Source of the DNA: Litoditis marina
Taxonomy: Eukaryota > Nematoda > Chromadorea > Rhabditida > Rhabditidae
Direction of reading: 5' to 3'
Assembly: GCA_964036275.1 (NCBI GenBank)
Contig: OZ038437.1
Span: forward strand, 7,383,804 to 7,447,803
Length of the DNA: 64,000 nucleotides
Shown: piece after piece, positions 1-10,930 of the stretch
How positions within the stretch are numbered: position 1 is the stretch's first letter
How the letters are laid out: each line of letters begins with the position of its first letter
Program-made: the position numbers and the translations under genes
Notes under the pieces: model-generated
Databases searched by the model: none
Told to the model about the DNA's origin: nothing
What the model saw: the letters and a program-made list of their open reading frames with translations, nothing else

Positions 1-798
1 TTTGTTAACTCTTCAGTTCTGGTGAATAGTAACCAGAAAAGGTACCTGAAGAGTGTTTGTATTACAAGTAAACCGATTCAGCAGAGTGTCAATCAAATAA
101 GGAACCACAGTTGTCGAAAGAAAAGTCGCTTGGTGGATGAAAACTCAAGAGAGGCATACTTTCACGAAGATCGTTAAGTTTCACAGAGAATGTGTTGGCA
201 ATAAAAAACCACTATGTTTCATATTGGGTATTGGAACAACTGAAGGAGTCCTGTTGAGGGTTACAACTCGAGAACTGAAGTGGTATCTAATGGCAATGAC
301 TCAACACCAGACAATGTAATTGAGACCATGGGTCACTCAACAGACTGTAAGATATAAGTATGGATACGGTCATTAAGAACAGACTATATCACAAGTGGAT
401 CATATAATAACATGGAGCGTGAACAAAAGTGAGAAAATGTGGGTTTAATTGAGACAGGTCACTCCAAAGATTGTGCTAGAAGTAATTTCAGTACAATGTT
501 TCGAATGTAGAACATCGTGATAGACAAACTGGGAGTTTGCTCAAAGAAAACAAAGTTCTGTCAGATAGATGGGTCGTATGTGGATCGAACTAAAACTCGA
601 ACTAAAACATCATAAAAATGGAGCTAAACTAACAACATTTTCAAACATATCTAATCATGATTAAAAGATTCCCACAACGTTGTCGAAAATATCTAATCAT
701 AATTAGAAGATTCGCACTTCATTTTTCTCGTCTACTATTCATTTTTCATTTTATTTACTCTTTATTTATTTAATTTGATAGAGGATGATCATCCCTGA

Positions 799-868
799 GT
801 TGTAGTTTGATCTCTATACACGCCTTTTTCTCGAACTTCGACTAGAAAGCGACGAGATCAAACTACAA
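799..868. repeat. Short foldback element, TTGTAGTTTGATC family
   Basis: The left arm reads gttgtagtttgatctc and the right arm gagatcaaactacaa, so the ~70-bp unit can fold into a hairpin. Related arms recur in introns near 16480-16512, 28218-28325, 30420-30495, 31645-31702, 32545-32588, 33340-33378 and 47905-47985. Several are followed by a loosely conserved tail ending like 'acac-gta-taggc'. This is how a small non-autonomous (MITE-like) family behaves. No protein-coding partner is seen here. Confidence 0.65.
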
Positions 869-1545
869 TAAACACAGTGGGAATGAGCAGCCCATATCGT
901 ACAGGCTTGCTGCTATTGTTTTACTTCTGTGAATATAGATTTAGTTTCTTACTGTAGACCTTTACGTAGCAATGAAGCATGTTCTACAGTATCTACGGCT
1001 TATTGTAGTTTTTCAAGTTTCTGTCTGCAAGCGCTTGTACACCTTTAATACAGCAAGTTTTCAACAGAATTTTCTCGTTTGTTCCACTATTTGACAACAA
1101 CTTCAATTGAATTAAATCATTCACAAATTAGGTCTCGTCGATGTGTAATTTTAGATTTTGATTGAACAATCGTGAAATATTTCTCCTTTAAAATATGCGT
1201 CTGCGCCGTTATCATAGCTGTTATAGACCTACGAACTCTTCTATTTGTTTCCAAAACATTAACAACGCAAATTTTGACCTCGTTTCAGCATTTTATTGAA
1301 GAAAACAATCCTTTTTTTTATTTATTTTAAAAATAACGCGATTTGAAGACGAAGCGCCTTTTGCAAACCGCGCTCCACTCGACTACCGTAGTTGCTTTCC
1401 GACCTTTAGCCGAGGATGACAAAACCGAAAAACGCGAATTTGCATGATATGATTTGGGTTTCTATCTTATATTTATTATTATCATTATCTATCTTATTTA
1501 TATCCTGTATTTTGTTGTAGTTTTTGGATGGAGGATGTTCAATTT

Positions 1546-1553
1546 CGTTGTAG
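1546..1553 (+). promoter_or_regulatory. Probable trans-splice acceptor of the Jagunal gene
   Basis: A T-rich stretch ending in cgttgtag lies 3 nt before the ATG. No upstream coding exon is needed to complete the protein, so this AG is best read as the site where a spliced leader is attached. That is inference from position. Confidence 0.45.
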
Positions 1554-1556
1554 GTA

Positions 1557-3274
1557 ATGTCTTCTCGCGGGGTACGCGCTGCTGGAACTGATGGAACGGA
1601 TTTCCAACACAGACAACGGATTGCTGCTCATTATCAAGAGAGGTAGGTTCATATAAAGAGTTTCTATTGTATAAAAGTTGTGAAAAGAAAAGAAATAAAC
1701 AAAGTATAGAGAAGCTCTTCGAGAAGAAACGTAACAGAACATCAAATACATTTATAATGATACCGCCGCGTATTCGTGGCCACGAATACCTCAGAGCATG
1801 CAGAGATAAGCAGATTTGGAGATCGGTCAAGGACCACCACTGTGTAACATTGTGATGTGACGAATAAAACTTGAAACTTGAAACTTGAACTTGAACCACA
1901 CTGCATTTCTTTTCCCTTTCTCTGCTGCTGTTGTTCATATGTTGGTTTTGCAGGGATCCAAACAAGTTTTGTGAAAAAAATCAGTGATTTCTGGCCCATT
2001 TCCAGTATAGTGAATTCTCATTCCCAGTGTATTTTTTTTCGAACTTATCGTTTTCAGTGCTCAATTCAAGAACGTACTGAAGTGGTTCTTTGTCCCACAC
2101 ATTCTGATTCTGGCTTTCATGTGGTTCAAGGTGAGTGTTTTGCGATTTTTTCACAATAGAATACATCTGGAATTTAGGTTTGTTCATTTCATAACCACAT
2201 GTTGTTTGAGTTGTTGTACTATGTTTTGTGTCTCCTGTGGTTTTCCAATGCACTTTTGCCTATAACATTTATCGATTTTCAGGTCGGAAGTGAAGTAGTT
2301 CGTCGTGAGTTCGGCTGGAAGAGCGCATTTTTTGAGCGTCTCGATATGCCCTCCGCATACCCCTGGGAGTATGTGTGGTGCTTTTCGTTCGTCCCGATTG
2401 TATGCGCTCTGATGTCGTTCTCGAGAAATAAGGTAAGTCTCATTTTTTCTAAGGTTGAAGTAGGGTACCTTATTTTGTATTTAGTTTTTTTTCAAGTGTT
2501 CCAAATTTCGCTTATAAAACAAGTTGTCCTTTTTCATTGTTCGAGAAATTAGTAATTGCTGCCCACGCGTTTAACGTTCATGTTAATTAGTCAAACACAT
2601 TCTGATTGGAAAAAGTGATTGCATTGAAGTTCCATACTTACAACTTTGTACTAATTTTGAAATAAATCTTTCAGGTTCACCTGATCAACTACCACTACTA
2701 TGGTCATTTCTGCCTCGGAATTGTGCCATGCATGATTGGACTCGGGGGACAGCTTCCCGAGTTGTGGGACTATGCCAACGACATGGAGAACAGTAACACT
2801 CCTACCTTCAAGGTTCGTTTGTCATATTTGTTTAATGAAATGTGGATATATCAATGGTTCAGAAACCTAAGAATTTGTGATGGCATAGTTTCACTATCAT
2901 AAACTGTGTGTGTGTTTTGAGACTAGTATAATCTGTGTTTATCAACTTCCAGTGGCCCGTGAATCTTGGTGATTGTTGCTGAAAATCAATCGTTCAAAAA
3001 TTCCAGTTCTTCTGTTTCCAATAGAGAGACGGATTGTGTATGGTAACTTCTTCTGTGGTCTGTGCGGTCACAACCTGTCTTTGTGCTAAAAAAGCAGTTA
3101 TTTAGCAGAAAAAAGAGCTTTACAGGTTCTCTATTTATCGATTTTTTTCAGGGAATTTTCCCCATGGTCATCATCTGGTACATTTTCTTCGCGGTCGCCC
3201 TGCAGATCCATGGTTTCTGCATGTACTTCTCGTATCATTTGGCCGCCGCCTGGACCCCGGTCAAGAGGGATTAA
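1557..3274 (+). CDS. jagn1: Jagunal homolog (ER membrane protein)
   Basis: Exons: 1557-1642, 2058-2130, 2283-2432, 2675-2812, 3152-3274. They join to 189 codons, close to the ~180-190 aa of animal Jagunal proteins. The start matches the family: [19 protein letters not shown] is followed by a helix-forming stretch and a hydrophobic segment ([15 protein letters not shown]). Further membrane segments lie around residues 95-115 ([20 protein letters not shown]), 125-145 and 150-175, giving the expected four. The short C-terminal tail ends WTPVKRD. Jagunal acts in the ER membrane in secretory and vesicle traffic and ER organisation; in vertebrates it is needed for neutrophil granule maturation. The reading frame is open at every junction and all introns are GT-AG. 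An acceptor AG 3 nt before the ATG suggests trans-splicing. Confidence in the family is high; the sub-cellular role is from known homologs. Confidence 0.93.
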
Positions 3275-4112
3275 AGGACTGTCTCTATAGAATATTTCCG
3301 TGGATTAATGGACTGTTTCTATTGTGTTTAGGCTAATTCAAGATGAGTTGTATAGTGTATTGTATAACTTGACACACAATCAGGCTGTATTTTGGTTTTA
3401 TAATATAGTAGAGGTTGTAGGATCGTTTTAAAGTGTTCATCTTTTCCTGAGCCAACAAAATTCTACATTTGTTTGCGGTTTGGCTAGTCGGAATGAACCT
3501 TGTAATGAAACTATTCAGTATAAGTTCAGGAGCAATTTCTGTGTTGTTTTGACTTAGCTTGCTGTTGTATGCTGACCATACTGTTTGAAATTTTATTTTT
3601 CAAGGGGATAGGGTTATTGCTTGTATTGTTGAATTTGTTTACTTAATTGTAAGTATAATTCAAGCAGAGTAAATAGTTGAGCCAGTTTTTAGCTTCTAGA
3701 ACGTCTAGTTTTCGTCACTATTGATTGTTGCCAAATTATTTATGTATTGTTTTCAAATTCTTGTTCAAATTTATGTATTAGCGTTCTCAGAGTACCCTGC
3801 AGTTCTCTTTTGGAGAGTATTCTTATTATGTGATATGCGTTCCTTGTTGTTAAATTTCATATTTAATAGCCGAGAAATTATATTATGTTACAATTTGTTC
3901 TTAAAGACTCCATTATTGGTTCAGGTAACCATTGTATCTCTACAAGTATCTCTATTTTTTTGGTTTTTGTTCCTTCACAAAATATTTGGAAAGCCCCATC
4001 GCAGATATGGATCTTTCTTTGGATCATTTATGTTTTTCCCTTCGTCATAATTTATTAATCCTCTTTCATTTGGTGCGCTCTTTATTGATTTATTCTCCGT
4101 TTATCAGATAAG
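3275..4112. other. Gap between the Jagunal and proteasome genes
   Basis: About 0.8 kb, AT-rich, containing the 3' UTR of the upstream gene and the outron or promoter of the next. I see no exon here. An open frame near 3721-4050 is biased to Phe/Leu/Ile because of poly-T composition and has no family resemblance. Confidence 0.5.
4100..4107 (+). promoter_or_regulatory. Probable trans-splice acceptor of the proteasome beta-5 gene
   Basis: The tttatcag acceptor ends 5 nt before the ATG at 4113, leaving the leader 'ataag'. Its position fits a spliced-leader addition site. No 5' exon is required by the protein. Confidence 0.45.
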
Positions 4113-7100
4113 ATGTGGGGTTGTGGATACGATGATCAAGACGAGCAGACCGGCGAGACCGCCGTCCTGAAGCAGCAGTTCATGCACGAGCCGGTCCATT
4201 CTACGATGGCCTTCCCCCAACCACCTCTCGGAATTCCGGTTGGTTTTGGAGAATAGTTGGTTACTCTATTAAAGAAATCCTCAGATCAGTAAGCTGCTTC
4301 TCTGGGAGAAATGAAAAACGGGGTGAAACCCAACCGCCTAGAAATTCCGGTTGTGTTTTTCGGAGAACTGTTGGTTACTTAACTTAGGAAAAGTCATTAG
4401 AGTAGCTGGCTTCTCTGGAAAAAAAGTGGTGAAAACCAACCACCTCTTGGAATTTCTGTTAGTTTTACAGGAAAGTTGTTCCTTTTTTGTATTAATGAAG
4501 CTACTCTTGATTATACAGGTATTTGGATTTTCACTTCATTGTAGAAATTCTCACATTAGCTGACTTTTCGGGAACAAATTTGAAAGAAATGTTAAAAACG
4601 AAGGTGGAAAGGTTCCCGCTACATATTACATATAAAATCTCGACCTTTCCCGCTTAAATTATTTCGAACGTTTGAGTTCATGGTTTTAAGAGAATGGCGC
4701 AGGTTGCATATATGAGGGGAGTTGCGTTTTTGTACGTTTTCTTATTCAGGCCAAAGACTTTGTGTCGGCCAACTTTGGCAAGACTGCGAAGAACCTGCAG
4801 TTCCGCAAGGGAACCACCACCCTCGCCTTCGTCTATGAGCCGGCCACCGAGGCCGATAAGGGAGGAATTATCATTGCCGTCGACTCTAGGGCATCTGCCG
4901 GAGAGTACATTTGTGAGTGGGAATTTGTAGTTTGTAGTCTTACCCTAGTAATGTTTATCGAATAGCTAGAAAAAAATAGAGAAACCAACAAATCTATCTA
5001 TTTTGGATGCAACATCAGTAATACTCACGTATTTAACTCGAACAATGATATTATTTTTGTTGAATAGCCGGACCTCGGACCTTACATGTGTATGCGTTCA
5101 TAGTGCGCATGGTAGTATTGTGAGTAAAGTATAGAAGTATATAGTGAGTATGAGATAGTACATTTGTGAGTTGGAAATTGTACAATGTAGTGAGTTGGAC
5201 TTTGTAGTTTGTAGTATGGATGGGGTTGTGTTTGTAAGTTGTAAGTTGCGCGTTTTACCCAGAGAGTGTATTGGTCGTTTGGGTTTCTTACATAGGTGCC
5301 TGCGATACCCCGGGAACTATTACAATAAGCTGTGGCCAAATTGTAGTTTATTCGGCATAATCTACGAGTTTCAACCGGAATCTCTAGGGATCAGACTACG
5401 AATACAATATAATGTGCTTATCGCGTCAAAATACATGTTCTGGTTACAGCTTCAAAGTCTGTGATGAAGATTCTGGATATTGGAGAGCGAATGGTCGCCA
5501 CAATGGCTGGTGGTGCGGCTGACTGTCAGTATTGGACAAGAACCGTAGCCAAGTACTGCAAGTAAGTTGCTAGGGGTGGAAGGATGTCTGTTAAGTTGAG
5601 TTTAGAAAACTCGGGAGAACTAGGGCTTTATTAGGTCCTATAGGTCCTGTAACTGAAACCTACATATCACGACCATACACCAGTAAAGTTGTCAGAATAA
5701 TCAGAAAAATTTGAAGAACGGACTATTTTGGCGCCGACAATTAGAAAATCGGTCTACTTTTGATGGAAAAATCATAAATCTTCACGAGTTCGCATCTAAA
5801 ACGGACTAATTTTTGTCGCTTAGTCGGACCTTGGTGGTGTTTGCTCACTACTCACGATTATTCTTATCGCGCGCAGCGCGAAGCGCTGTGCGAGATTTGT
5901 CTTTGGTCCGGCTAATGCGCGCTTTCATTTTTTTAGTTCACTCTCAAAAAGGTCCAATTGTGCAAATCAGAACTTTTTATGATTTGCTGATTTTCTATGG
6001 CACATTTACAAGCTATGTTCGAAATTTGAACGAAATCGGTCAAGTTTGAGCCAAGTTATGACGTTTTCGCTTCATCAAGAGCGCCAACTTCCGTCGTGTG
6101 TGTGTGTGTCTGTGTAGGTGCGCACTCCTGGGAAATTTTTATGTATGAACCGATTTGACTGAAAATTTCGGACACGATAGATATCCCTCTCAAACCTTGG
6201 GGGCGCAAACTTTTTTTCGAAAAAAATTATTTTTCATCAAGTTATAGGTCTTCGAAAATGTCTCTGCGTCTCTTCATTTCGTGCACTCTCTCGCCCTCTC
6301 TGTCTGGGTAAATCAAATTGCGTTATAACTCAGCTCAGTCCTAACCAATTCAAGTAAAATTTGAAGTATGATACCACGACATGAACTGACATCGATTTAG
6401 ATGTAAGTCTTCTACTGATGACGTCATCGAGGATTCTGGAGCTCGGATGACGTCGTTTTTGAAAAGTGCAAAGTTGACGTCACATACATTTTCAAATGCT
6501 GAAAATACCTCAGAAAGGGTCAATTAACGGTGAAACTCAATCTAAGAGTGACGTATTCTGGGATTCTGGAGACCAGATGACGTCGTTTTTGAAAAGTGCA
6601 AAGTTGACGTCACATACATTTTCAAATGCTGAAAATACCTCAGAAAGGGTCAATTAACGGTGAAACTCAATCTAAGAGTGACGTATTCTGGGATTCTGGA
6701 GACCAGATGACGTCGTTTTTGAAAAGTGCAAAGTTGACGTCACATACATTTTCAAATGCTGAAAATATCTTAGAAAGGGTCAATTAACGGTGAGACTCAA
6801 TCTAAGAGTGACGTATTCTGGGATTCTGGAGACCAGATGACGTCATTTTTGAAAAGTGCAAAGTTGACGTCACATATTATTTCAAATGCTGAAAATATCT
6901 TAAAAATGGTATGATAACGATAAAACTTTATCTAAAAATGACTTATTCTGGAATTCAGAACGCCAGATGACGTCAACTTTTAAAAAAAATTTGACGTGAA
7001 ATATGTTTTCGAATGCTGAAAGTTTCTTAAAAATGGTCAATTCACGATAAAACTTCATTCAAACATGACGTATTCTGGGACTCTGAAGGGCAGATGAAGT

Positions 7101-10100
7101 AAGTTTTCAGAACTGCAATGTTGACGTCATGTTTTTTTTCGAATGATGATAGTACTTGACAAGTGGTTCATCAGGAAAACAATTTTATCTTCAGCGTACA
7201 GATCGAACCACCTCTCTACATACCTACGGCATGTGTACAAAAAGAGAAAAATTCATGAAAAAGTGGGGGCCCAACGACTGTGAGATTTGTCTTCTGCTGT
7301 GCGCCCCTTAGACAACTACTCTTAAATGGAGCATCTACTGCTACAAAAAACGAAAAATACTAATATACTCAAGTATAACTGTTCATTTGAAACATACAAA
7401 AGTCGTAAAATATTTTCTCAAACCTGTAAACTAGAATCTACAAATCACAGATGTTAACTCAACGTACTCAATTATAGAGTTCCTGGTTTTGTGCACAATG
7501 GTTGGCATTTTTTGTCATTACTTCAATTCTAGGTGCTATAACGTTTGTCATATTATTCAACAGTTGTTCTCTCTGTGATTTGTAGATTCTAGTTTACAGG
7601 TTTGAGAAAATATTTTACGACTTTTGTATGTTTCAAATGAACAGTTATACTTGAGTATATTAGTATTTTTCGTTTTTTGTAGCAGTAGATGCTCCATTTA
7701 AGAGTAGTTGTCTAAGGGGCGCACAGCAGAAGACAAATCTCACAGTCGTTGGGCCCCCACTTTTTCATGAATTCCTATAGTGATGGAAGACTAACACTAA
7801 CACACTGAATGCAATGGCAATGTGGATGTGGCCAAGTTTAAGTTGGAAATCACCATTTGACTACTTCTGAATTATATCGAAAATTGTCTTATTTTCACTC
7901 TTCACAACGTACACGAAACGTGAAACTTAACTGTTCTCCTTCTTAGTCCTTAGTCCCTAATTACGCGTGTTCAACCACTTCTTTCAGTCTGTACGAGCTC
8001 CGTGAGAAGACTCCTATTACTGTCTGTGCGGCCAGCAAATACTTCGCCAATGTGCTCTACTCGTACAAGGGACAGGGTCTTTCTGTGGTACGTTTTTCAA
8101 AACTCTATATTTTCAAAACTTTTCATTGAATTCGACCATTTATATCATGTGACAGTTTGCCGGAATAGGATAGGAAATAGGAGAACGGGTTGATATGTGA
8201 GCTGAAAAGTATGGTATGGTCCTCGTATTATGTTACGGATTCATAGTCGGTTTTGTGTTGTTATTCTCAACTAAACTGCTTGGTTCACCTGTTGTTCTGA
8301 TTATGATTAATGATTACGGTCATTTCAGGGATCAATGGTTGCTGGTTACGACAAGCGTGGACCTCAGATCTGGAAGGTAGTTTTCCCTATTTACATTTTG
8401 ATTCAAACATAGGGCGACTTTGTTGGATGCTCCAATATATCACCCGCTTTTCTTTCAAATCGGGAATTTAGATACCGAAATTACATCAAAAGTCGCACTT
8501 TAGTGGTGAAAACTAATCTTCTACCCTGTTTTGTAGTTTGGTTGCTCAAGTGAAACTTGAGCAACCAAACTTTCTATTCTACCTGATTTCCAATCAATTT
8601 CTGTGCGCAACAAAGTTACCTCAAGTATGTTTTGATTTTATTGTCTCAATTGTGGTGGAACTGAACTTCAGTCAACCTCAACCTCAACCTCTCCTGGAAG
8701 GAAGCGGAAATTGAATTTCTTGCGTGGAGCAAATCATCAAAAGTTAACTGTCTTCACATTCTTTCTTCTTTTCATAGGCACAATAGTGTGAACTCTTTGT
8801 TGCTGAAAGAGAAAACTATCAAGGTCGACACTAGGATTTTTTGAATTTGAGGATTACAGAACGATCAATCATCAATGGGTATAATATGTTTGTCGTTTCC
8901 AGGTAGACAGCGAAGGAGACCGTGCTCTGTTGCGCGTGTGCTCCGTAGGTTCCGGATCGCTCAACGCGTACGGAGTACTCGACACACATTACAAGACCAA
9001 GGTATGTTGCCTAGGTTCTAGTTATATTTATAGGTAAAATAGTTTAATGCCAGTACAACTTTCATTAACGTTCGTAACCCCAAAAGCGGGCACTTTATCC
9101 CTTCACCGGTGATTATATCTCGTTTATCGCGTTTCAAGCAGTGTTCGCTTCTAAAAATGAGCGTAAGCTCTAGAAATGGTTGAAATGAGCATGGGTCAGC
9201 GCCATTCTGACTGGGTATTCTATCTACGGTTAGACTTAGATTATGCATCAGTGAGGTGCTTATCCTATGATAAGAAACCTGTTTTCAATCCTAATACTTT
9301 ATTATGCATAAAAATGTATAATTTCCTTAATTTTGCAGGAAAGCTGTTCGCTGGACGATAGGAGTATACTCATAAATAAAGTTAAGGTGTGGTATGGGAG
9401 AGGGTTCCGATGGTCGCAAACATGTAAAAGTGAAGTGAGACTAGAAAATATGGTTCGTTTACCAAATAAAATGCATACAATCATACACGTTTCCAGATGA
9501 CTGATGAGGAGGCGAGAACCCTGGGCCGACGAGCCATCATGCACGCCACCTACAGAGACTCGGGATCCGGAGGAGTCTGCAATAGTGAGTTTTTACACTT
9601 ACACATACACTTACAAGATTCGGCCAGTAGTGAAGGGGTAGTATGAACTTAGTATGAAAGATAGTATGGTATTTCAAACAGATCATCGGCAAGTGACAGG
9701 AAATCTAGGCCTGTACTTCCATAGATCGATGAGCTAGTTCGCACGGAACCTTTCACCTACTCCCCTCCCGCGATATTGATTGTTCCAGATGACTAAAGCT
9801 AAAGCCGAACGCAGGGCAACTTTGTTGGCTGATTCATTGAAACACCCGTTTTTTTTTGAAATCGGGATTTTGAACTACACTAACTTCAACAATAGTCGCA
9901 CTTTCGTGGTGAAAAGTCAATCTAGCACTGTGATTTGTTTTGTAGTTTCGTTGTCCAGCCGAATCACCTGATTTTCATTCAATTTATGTGGACAACAAAG
10001 TCGCCTCACGTATGAAAAGCTGTCCGGGGAGTAAGCTGGTTAACTGCTCTAGATCTAATCGCGATATTTTTGAGCTCGTGGAAGCGTTTTAACGCTCCCA

Positions 10101-10303
10101 AGAATGCAAACCAACTAGTCTTGTTCTACCATTCCAGGGAGAATCGGCAATAGTGGAATTCTTATATTAACAACCCCTTTTCAGTGGTCCACATTACCCC
10201 CAACGAGAAGATCCGCATTCCTCCCGTGGACGTGAGCAAGTTGTGGTACGAGTTCGCCGATGAGCTAGGTCGTGACATTGTCCACGAGCCAAGCCTCGAG
10301 TAA
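4113..10303 (+). CDS. pbs-5: 20S proteasome subunit beta type-5 (chymotrypsin-like)
   Basis: Exons: 4113-4238, 4750-4912, 5450-5561, 7988-8087, 8329-8376, 8903-9001, 9497-9584, 10185-10303; 284 aa, all phases agree. The first ~63 residues are the propeptide. It ends in Gly63, followed by the catalytic threonine Thr64 (GTTTLAF), the mature N-terminus. Other active-site residues are visible: Asp87 (AVDSRASAG), Lys103 (SVMKILDIG) and Met115 in ATMAGGAADC, the position lining the S1 pocket. Later landmarks are GYDKRGP, VGSGSLNAYGVLD and IMHATYRDSGSGG. The subunit hydrolyses peptide bonds after hydrophobic residues inside the 20S core in cytosol and nucleus. Compared with human PSMB5 as I recall it, there are about 7 extra residues between Thr1 and Asp17. 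Intron 3 is 2.4 kb and full of repeats. Introns 1 and 2 each contain decayed copies of the preceding exon end. Confidence 0.96.
4339..4470 (+). repeat. Two decayed copies of the pbs-5 exon 1 end and its donor
   Basis: The exon 1 terminus 'cctctcggaattccg|gttggttttggag' (to about 4250) recurs at about 4337-4372 (aattccggttgtg...tcggagaac) and about 4441-4475 (ttggaatttctgttagtttt). Spacings are near 111 and 108 bp. Following sequence such as 'gttggttact' and 'ggcttctctgg' is repeated with it. The copies lie wholly in intron 1. Confidence 0.75.
6415..7160 (+). repeat. 130-bp tandem repeat array in pbs-5 intron 3
   Basis: About 5-6 units in a row. The landmark 'tctaagagtgacgtattctg' occurs at 6541, 6671 and 6801, then in altered form at 6931 and near 7057, so the period is 130 bp. 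'gatgacgtc' and 'gttgacgtcacata' recur in every unit. The units around 6450-6700 are almost identical while those to the right are increasingly diverged. Each unit contains several TGACGTCA-like palindromes. Confidence 0.92.
7251..7772. repeat. 200-bp inverted repeat, apparently perfect, with 122-bp spacer
   Basis: Left arm 7251-7450 starts attcatgaaaaagtggggg. Right arm 7573-7772 ends cccccactttttcatgaat. Reading the right arm backwards I saw no mismatch over the full length. The spacer 7451-7572 is not self-complementary. It lies inside pbs-5 intron 3 right after the 130-bp array, so the nascent transcript would form a long double-stranded hairpin. No coding sequence was found in the arms. 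It may be a foldback transposon or a recent local inversion-duplication. Confidence 0.93.
8411..8623. repeat. MITE-like element, GGCGACTTTGTTG ends (copy 1)
   Basis: It begins agggcgactttgttgg and ends caacaaagttacctc, so the ends are inverted copies. The interior contains 'aaatcgggaattt' and 'aaaagtcgcacttt' blocks shared with the copy at 9813-10008. An internal hairpin 'ttggttgctcaagtgaaacttgagcaaccaa' is centred near 8555. It lies in pbs-5 intron 5. Confidence 0.7.
9813..10008. repeat. MITE-like element, GGCGACTTTGTTG ends (copy 2)
   Basis: Ends are agggcaactttgttgg and gacaacaaagtcgcctc. It shares 'aaatcgggattt' and 'tagtcgcactttcgtggtga' with copy 1. It lies in pbs-5 intron 7. Fragments with the same end appear near 29080 (gtggacaacaaagtc) and 48394 (gggcgattttgttgtccac). 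Confidence 0.7.
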
Positions 10304-10930
10304 TCGATAATCGTCTTTTTATTATGAAATCGTGACTATTTATTCAATTCAGTCGTTGTTTTGAAACTTTATCATTGTGTAAACCACTTCAGTATAGAAG
10401 TTATTGTTCTCTTTTTCTACGTGTTTTTCCATGGTGTATTTAAGTTATTATCACCCGGTACGTTCATAAAGTTTTGATCTAAAAGTTGTGTTCGAGTGTT
10501 TTGCGGTTTGCTTCCGTTGCCGTTATCATTGTCATGTAGTAATAGTGTATGTGTAAGGATGGTGTCTGGTGTGAGTCGAAAAATTGGTTTCATAGTGTGG
10601 GATAAGCATTGACTGATGCAGTTCAAAATTTTGGATGTGCGAAGTTGTTTGCTTGTGTTTGGCAAAAGACAACTCTTCCGATTGCTGATGCGACATATAC
10701 GTGAATTTGTAGACAGTTCTCGTTTCTGAATCAGGGTACACCTTAGGATCATTTGTTCCTTCTAAGTCGATTGTTTTCATTCATCGTTTCGCATGTGAAG
10801 CCTGACCGACGCACTTACTTGAGATCAAGTACCGCTTTCCAAGTTGAGAATATGTAATGAGCATATAGGCAAAGTTTTTCTATATATATATCTGTTACTT
10901 TTGCAGCTAACTGCTAACAAACGTGTGCAG
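10304..10930. other. Gap between pbs-5 and MCM10
   Basis: About 0.63 kb holding the pbs-5 3' UTR and the 5' flank of MCM10. I see no exon. An acceptor ttttgcag at about 10900-10907 and a second, gtgtgcag, at 10923-10930 directly abutting the MCM10 ATG are candidate trans-splice sites. Confidence 0.5.
10923..10930 (+). promoter_or_regulatory. Probable trans-splice acceptor of MCM10
   Basis: The sequence gtgtgcag abuts the ATG at 10931 with no leader nucleotides in between. No upstream coding exon is needed. The more upstream ttttgcag (about 10907) is the alternative site. Confidence 0.45.

Larger units (their letters stand above)
1..1556. other. Upstream region without a recognisable gene
   Basis: I found no exon with convincing coding character on either strand. 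The stretch is AT-rich. It contains a foldback element (799-868) and a short direct repeat around 640-720 in which an 'atatctaatcat' motif occurs twice about 40 bp apart. The right end should hold the promoter or outron of the Jagunal gene. Confidence 0.5.

Noticed and set aside
1498..2253. Overlapping open frames on the minus strand over the first Jagunal exons
   Set aside because: They overlap a well-supported plus-strand gene, are rich in Ser/Phe from low-complexity sequence, and lack splice or family support.
3721..4050. 109-codon open frame between Jagunal and pbs-5
   Set aside because: Composition is poly-T driven (Phe/Leu/Ile), with no acceptor or family resemblance, in a position expected for 3' UTR and outron.
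9018..9248. 76-codon minus-strand frame in a pbs-5 intron
   Set aside because: No splice partners, no domain, and it lies in a repeat-rich intron.
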